This document shows, in pieces, positions 7,084 through 9,704 of a stretch of DNA of 9,704 nt. Source of the stretch: Thermoplasmata archaeon. Lineage in GTDB: Archaea > Thermoplasmatota > E2 > UBA202 > JdFR-43. The notes beneath the pieces were generated by a model. That model was not told the DNA's origin. It worked only from the letters and a program-made list of their open reading frames with translations, and ran no database searches. Within the stretch, counting starts at the first letter, position 1, and every line of letters starts with the position of its first letter. A program made the position numbers and the translations under genes. Location of the stretch: NCBI GenBank assembly GCA_021161135.1, contig JAGHBD010000041.1, positions 1 to 9,704 of the forward strand, given 5' to 3'.

Positions 7084-7795
7084 TTTCATTTAATAGACGT
7101 GGCAATATTTCCCCCGCTTTTCCCATAAGCTGGTAATCTGCAACATGACTTATCATGCTCTCTTCCATATTTATTTCTATTATTGTAGCCCCATTTTGCT
7201 TCGCAATCAACGGCAGTTCAGCAGCAGGCGACACAGCACATGATGTTCCGATAACGAGCATGACATCGCATCTATTTGTTAAATCAAATGCTTTAATTAC
7301 TGCATTCATGGGTAACGTTTCTCCAAAAAATACAATATCGGGCTTTATCACTCCATTGCATGAACAAAGAGGTGGAAGTTCTGAAAGATTTACTTCTTCT
7401 ATTGAATATTTCCTTTTGCATTTCATGCAGGTAAGACTGCGATAATTTCCATGTAGCTCAATAACATTTTTGCTTCCTGCTTCCTGATGAAGATTATCTA
7501 TATTTTGTGTTATTATTCCTTTGAGGATGCCCATTTTTTCCATTTCTGCCATCGCGTAATGGGCTGCATTGGGTTTTGCATGAGAAAAGCTCGAAATCAT
7601 TTCAACAATCATTTTCCATACTTTGCCTGGATTTTTCAGAAAGCTATCAATGTAACCATATTCATTTATGTCGTATTTGCTCCACAAACCATTTTTGCTC
7701 CTGAAGTCTGGAATACCAGACTCTGTTGAAATGCCAGCGCCGGTTAAAGCAACGACAAACCTAGCCTCTTTAATTCTTTCTGCCGCTTCCTTCAT
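7067..7795 (-). CDS. NAD-dependent protein deacetylase, Sir2 family
   Basis: Sirtuins remove acyl groups from lysines using NAD+ and release nicotinamide and O-acyl-ADP-ribose; in archaea the chromatin protein Alba is a known substrate. The 242-residue protein carries all core motifs: GAGIST with GIPDFRS (19-32), TQNIDNLH (96-103), catalytic His115 (ELHG), zinc cysteines 123, 126, 144 and 146, KPDIVFFGE (151-159), GTS (183-185) and EINMEE (about 207-212). The second zinc pair is C-x-C rather than C-x2-C, one residue shorter than in the Thermotoga enzyme; as I recall other sirtuins share this, so zinc binding is probably intact. The start is fixed by an ATGA overlap with the upstream adenosylhomocysteinase gene and a GGAGG site 4 bases before ATG. 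It is therefore the second gene of that operon. Deacetylation is more likely than long-chain deacylation, but substrate preference cannot be read here. Confidence 0.96.
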   Translation of the reverse strand: MKEAAERIKEARFVVALTGAGISTESGIPDFRSKNGLWSKYDINEYGYIDSFLKNPGKVWKMIVEMISSFSHAKPNAAHYAMAEMEKMGILKGIITQNIDNLHQEAGSKNVIELHGNYRSLTCMKCKRKYSIEEVNLSELPPLCSCNGVIKPDIVFFGETLPMNAVIKAFDLTNRCDVMLVIGTSCAVSPAAELPLIAKQNGATIIEINMEESMISHVADYQLMGKAGEILPRLLNEIKNLP

Positions 7796-9042
7796 GTACC
7801 CTCCTTCCAGCTTCTTAAATATTTAATCTGCTCTTCCGTGAGTTCATCTATTTCGATGTCCATTGTTTTCAATTTTCTCCTTGCCACCTCTCTATCAATT
7901 TCATCTGGCACCCTATAAACTCTGTTTTCGAGTTTTCCTTTATTCTCGACAAGCCATTTTACAACGAGAGCCTGATTTGAAAAAGACATATCCATAACAT
8001 CTGGGGGATGTCCTTCAGCAGCAGCGAGATTAACAAGCCTCCCTTCTGCAAGGAGATAAATTTTTCTTCCATCTTTCAGCTTATACTCCATCACATTACT
8101 TCTTATTTCTTCTTTTGCGACGGCATTTTCTTCAAGCCATCCAACATTTATCTCATTATCGAAATGACCAGAGTTGGCAAGAATGGCACCGTCTTTCATC
8201 TGCTGAAGAGCTGGAGCATCTATCACATGCTTGTTTCCAGTTACAGTAACAAATATATCTCCCACTTTTGCTGCCTCCCTTATGGGCATAACTTGGAAAC
8301 CATCCATGGCCGCCTCAAGCGCCTTTATCTCATCCACCTCACAAACAATAACTTTGGCGCCCATGCCCGCCGCCCGCCTTGCCAGTCCCTTGCCGCACCA
8401 CCCATAGCCAACGATTACGAAATTTTTGCCTGCAAGGAGTAGAGAGGTGGCTCTTAAAATGCCGTCTATCGTAGATTGGCCTGTGCCATACCTGTTATCG
8501 AAAAGATACTTTGTCATTGCATCATTTACAGCAACAACGGGGTAGCGTAATATGCCTTCTTTCTCCATAGCCCTCTGCCTTTTTACACCTGTTGTCGTCT
8601 CCTCTGTGCCACCAATTACATTTTCGATGAGATTCTGTTGCTTAGTGTGGAGAGTTGTTATTAAATCCCCGCCATCATCCATCGTAATATGGGGCTCTAT
8701 CTTCAATGCCTGCTCTATACACCAATAGTATTCATCATGATTCCCTCGCCATGCATATACGCCAACGCCATTTTTTGCAAGATAGGCAGCCACGCTATCA
8801 TTTGTGGAGAGGGGATTTGAACCAGTTAAAGTAACTTCTGCTCCTCCAGCCTGCAAGGTTTTTATGAGAACAGCCGTTTCTTTAGTAACATGAAGGCAGG
8901 CTGCTATTTTAATCCCTTTTAATGGCTTTTCTCTCTCAAAATCCTTTCTTATATCCATTAAAACAGGCATATGCTGCTCAGCCCATCTAACGAGTTTTTC
9001 TCCTTCTTTAGCCAGTCCAATGTCTTTAACCTTATAATCCAT
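7792..9042 (-). CDS. ahcY: Adenosylhomocysteinase (S-adenosylhomocysteine hydrolase)
   Basis: This enzyme reversibly splits S-adenosylhomocysteine, the inhibitory by-product of SAM-dependent methylation, into adenosine and homocysteine, with tightly bound NAD. The 416-residue sequence contains the substrate-site motifs LHVTKETA (50-57), DDGGD (122-126), EETTTG (147-152) and [14 protein letters not shown] (173-186; Lys178 and Asp182 match the catalytic Lys/Asp of the family). The NAD Rossmann loop is GYGWCGKG (212-219), with the late NSGHFDNEI motif carrying the hinge His. It ends in YLRSWKEGT without the K-P-x-H-Y-R-Y tail of longer bacterial and eukaryotic enzymes, as is usual in archaea and thermophilic bacteria. 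Such enzymes can prefer inosylhomocysteine in some methanogens, so substrate choice is not certain. The ATG at 9042 lies about 25 bases from a TATA-like box with no Shine-Dalgarno site, and it leads the operon with sir2. Confidence 0.97.
   Translation of the reverse strand: MDYKVKDIGLAKEGEKLVRWAEQHMPVLMDIRKDFEREKPLKGIKIAACLHVTKETAVLIKTLQAGGAEVTLTGSNPLSTNDSVAAYLAKNGVGVYAWRGNHDEYYWCIEQALKIEPHITMDDGGDLITTLHTKQQNLIENVIGGTEETTTGVKRQRAMEKEGILRYPVVAVNDAMTKYLFDNRYGTGQSTIDGILRATSLLLAGKNFVIVGYGWCGKGLARRAAGMGAKVIVCEVDEIKALEAAMDGFQVMPIREAAKVGDIFVTVTGNKHVIDAPALQQMKDGAILANSGHFDNEINVGWLEENAVAKEEIRSNVMEYKLKDGRKIYLLAEGRLVNLAAAEGHPPDVMDMSFSNQALVVKWLVENKGKLENRVYRVPDEIDREVARRKLKTMDIEIDELTEEQIKYLRSWKEGT
7799..7804 (-). 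promoter_or_regulatory. Shine-Dalgarno site of sir2
   Basis: GGAGGG on the minus strand lies 3 bases before the sir2 ATG (core GGAGG at 4 bases) and inside the last codons of the adenosylhomocysteinase gene. The spacing is short but usable. With the ATGA overlap it points to translational coupling. Confidence 0.65.
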
Positions 9043-9061
9043 GAATTGAAAGCAAGTGGTG

Positions 9062-9073
9062 TTTTAAATTATT
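9062..9073 (-). promoter_or_regulatory. TATA-like box for the ahcY-sir2 operon
   Basis: Read on the minus strand, AATAATTTAAAA is centred about 25 bases upstream of the ahcY ATG. Nothing resembling a ribosome binding site lies between them, so a leaderless transcript starting at or next to the ATG is likely. Confidence 0.55.
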
Positions 9074-9131
9074 TTGTTGATAGGACATGGCTCTTTCACG
9101 ATGGATAGATGAAAAAACAGAGAATCAAAGC

Positions 9132-9192
9132 GGATGATAGCAAAAGCGAAATAAGCATAAAGGCATTCCTTCATCCTATTTTAGCATCATCC
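9132..9192. repeat. Imperfect inverted repeat in the intergenic gap
   Basis: The arms GGATGATAGCAAAA (9132-9145) and TTTTAGCATCATCC (9179-9192) pair at 7 plus 4 positions around a 3-base mismatch, with a 33-base loop. It lies in the 288-base gap between ahcY and the antitoxin gene, upstream of both promoters. It could be part of an untranscribed spacer, a structured RNA or a relic of a mobile element. A competing pairing exists with CATCC at about 9172-9176. I see no tRNA, CRISPR or recognised riboswitch in this gap. Confidence 0.35.
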
Positions 9193-9216
9193 AAATACAA
9201 CAAAAAAGAAGGAGGA

Positions 9217-9237
9217 AGGGGGTGGAGGCAGCCCCCT
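9217..9237. repeat. GC-rich hairpin
   Basis: AGGGGG (9217-9222) and CCCCCT (9232-9237) form a perfect 6-base stem with a 9-base loop, TGGAGGCAG. It stands out in an otherwise AT-rich genome and is embedded in a purine-rich plus-strand run (about 9207-9300). It lies about 70 bases upstream of the antitoxin promoter and over 150 bases upstream of ahcY, so attenuation of either gene is unlikely. Confidence 0.45.
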
Positions 9238-9305
9238 GTGAGGAGAATGACAGTGAAAATATAATAAAGGGAAGAGAGGGCGGGGAGAGGCAGGAAGCAT
9301 AATTA

Positions 9306-9313
9306 TTTAAATA
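9306..9313 (+). promoter_or_regulatory. TATA-like box for the antitoxin-toxin pair
   Basis: TTTAAATA is centred about 22 bases before ATG 9331 and about 25 bases before ATG 9334. There is no Shine-Dalgarno site before either ATG, so the transcript is probably leaderless, and the spacing slightly favours the second ATG. Confidence 0.5.
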
Positions 9314-9330
9314 TGCATTTGGTTTAATTT

Positions 9331-9564
9331 ATGATGGAGATAAAAATTGAGATTCCTAAGGAACTGGAAGAAGAAATAAAAAAATTGGAAAAAGAAGAAA
9401 TAAACAGGATAGTATATGAGGCATTGAAAGAAAAATTAAGCGAGAGATTGTTATTCAAATTAGCTGATGAGATTTTGAAAAATAGTAAGTTAAATGACGA
9501 GCAAATAGAAGAATTATCTAATATTGTAAAAGAAAGAGTTGCAAAAAGATATGGAATCCAATGA
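9331..9564 (+). CDS. Putative VapB-like antitoxin
   Basis: This small, highly charged protein of 77 residues (76 if the ATG at 9334 is used) is read as the antitoxin partner of the PIN-domain protein that follows. Its N-terminus, IKIEIPKELEEEIKKL then EEINRIVYEALKEKL, fits a ribbon-helix-helix fold: a short alternating strand (IKIEIP) and two amphipathic helices. This is the DNA-binding module by which such antitoxins repress their own operon. The remaining helix-rich tail (about 40-77) would wrap the toxin. The gene ends in TGA overlapping the toxin ATG by four bases, the usual antitoxin-first coupled order. The assignment rests on fold-like features and on context rather than on a diagnostic motif. 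A generic small coiled-coil partner of a PIN protein cannot be excluded. Confidence 0.7.
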   Translation: MMEIKIEIPKELEEEIKKLEKEEINRIVYEALKEKLSERLLFKLADEILKNSKLNDEQIEELSNIVKERVAKRYGIQ

Positions 9565-9704
9565 TTGATTTCAAAATTCTGGTGGTAGATGCAAATATTC
9601 TTTTTTCATTTTTTAAAAAGGATAGTTTGAGGCGAGAACTAATAGAAAGATTACCAAACTATGGTTGGAAACTCATTTCTCCAGATTATGTAATTGAAGA
9701 ACTA
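9561..9704 (+). CDS. PIN-domain toxin, VapC-like (N-terminal part, cut by window edge)
   Basis: The first 48 codons of a PIN-domain ribonuclease are present and the frame runs off the right edge. The N-terminal strand KILVVDANILFSFF holds the first conserved acidic residue (Asp10) with the D-x-N variant. It is followed by LRRELIERL and the LISPDYVIEEL helix, whose Glu46 or Glu47 supplies the second metal ligand. PIN toxins cleave tRNA, rRNA or mRNA with Mg2+ or Mn2+ once the antitoxin is degraded. The start overlaps the antitoxin stop (ATGA) and there is no clear Shine-Dalgarno site, so translation probably depends on the upstream gene. The last two acidic residues lie outside the window, so activity cannot be judged. 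The DANILFS...SPDYVIEEL pattern is shared with archaeal PIN proteins not proven to be toxins. Confidence 0.8.
   Translation, partial: MIDFKILVVDANILFSFFKKDSLRRELIERLPNYGWKLISPDYVIEEL

Noticed and set aside
7350..7430. The C-x-C spacing of the second zinc pair in Sir2 as a lost zinc site
   Set aside because: All four cysteines are present, and as I recall the one-residue-shorter spacing occurs in other sirtuins, so it is probably normal variation.
9043..9300. A SAM- or SAH-responsive riboswitch upstream of ahcY
   Set aside because: The predicted leaderless start leaves no 5' leader to hold one, and the hairpins seen do not resemble the known SAH or SAM riboswitch cores.
1..9704. CRISPR arrays, tRNA or rRNA genes, or a defined replication origin
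   Set aside because: No regularly spaced repeats, cloverleaf-like segments, rRNA signatures or clustered origin-box repeats were visible. Primase and GINS genes alone are not evidence of an origin.

Overview
The window reads as a chromosomal segment of an archaeon, most likely a euryarchaeote. Three things point that way. It carries a two-subunit archaeal/eukaryotic-type DNA primase (PriL, PriS) and a GINS51-type replication factor. Most transcription units begin directly (or nearly so) at a start codon about 21 to 27 bases downstream of an AT-rich TATA-like box, with no Shine-Dalgarno site, which is typical of leaderless archaeal mRNAs. Codon choice is AT-leaning, with many ATA, AGA and AGG codons. 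A thermoplasmatal or thermophilic lineage would fit (S-adenosylhomocysteine hydrolase without the C-terminal tail of the longer bacterial and eukaryotic enzymes; a large secreted C25-like protein), but this is inference and I cannot name the genus.

Layout: positions 1-412 hold the decayed remains of a DDE transposase, followed by a T-rich tract. Positions 555-1046 carry an unrecognised 163-residue gene. Positions 1103-3237 are a translationally coupled priL-priS operon on the plus strand. Facing it on the minus strand (3224-6496) is a very large exported, membrane-anchored protein with a cell-wall-binding-repeat-2-like segment and a C25/clan CD-like His...Cys region. Its promoter lies back to back with that of a GINS51 gene (6544-7083, plus), and the two genes appear to share one TATA element. 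GINS51 runs tail to tail into a minus-strand operon of adenosylhomocysteinase followed by a Sir2 deacetylase (9042 to 7067). A 288-base gap with two potential hairpins follows. The window ends in a small putative antitoxin gene overlapping a PIN-domain toxin gene cut by the window edge.

Functionally, the core is replication (primase and GINS, which act together at the fork with MCM), now split by an inverted gene for a surface protein. The SAHH-Sir2 pair joins methyl-cycle recycling to NAD-dependent protein deacetylation. The edges carry mobile or accessory material: a dead transposase on the left and a toxin-antitoxin-like pair on the right. The packing is tight, with two 4-base start/stop overlaps in operons plus one at the antitoxin/toxin pair, and two convergent overlaps of 14 and 17 bases.
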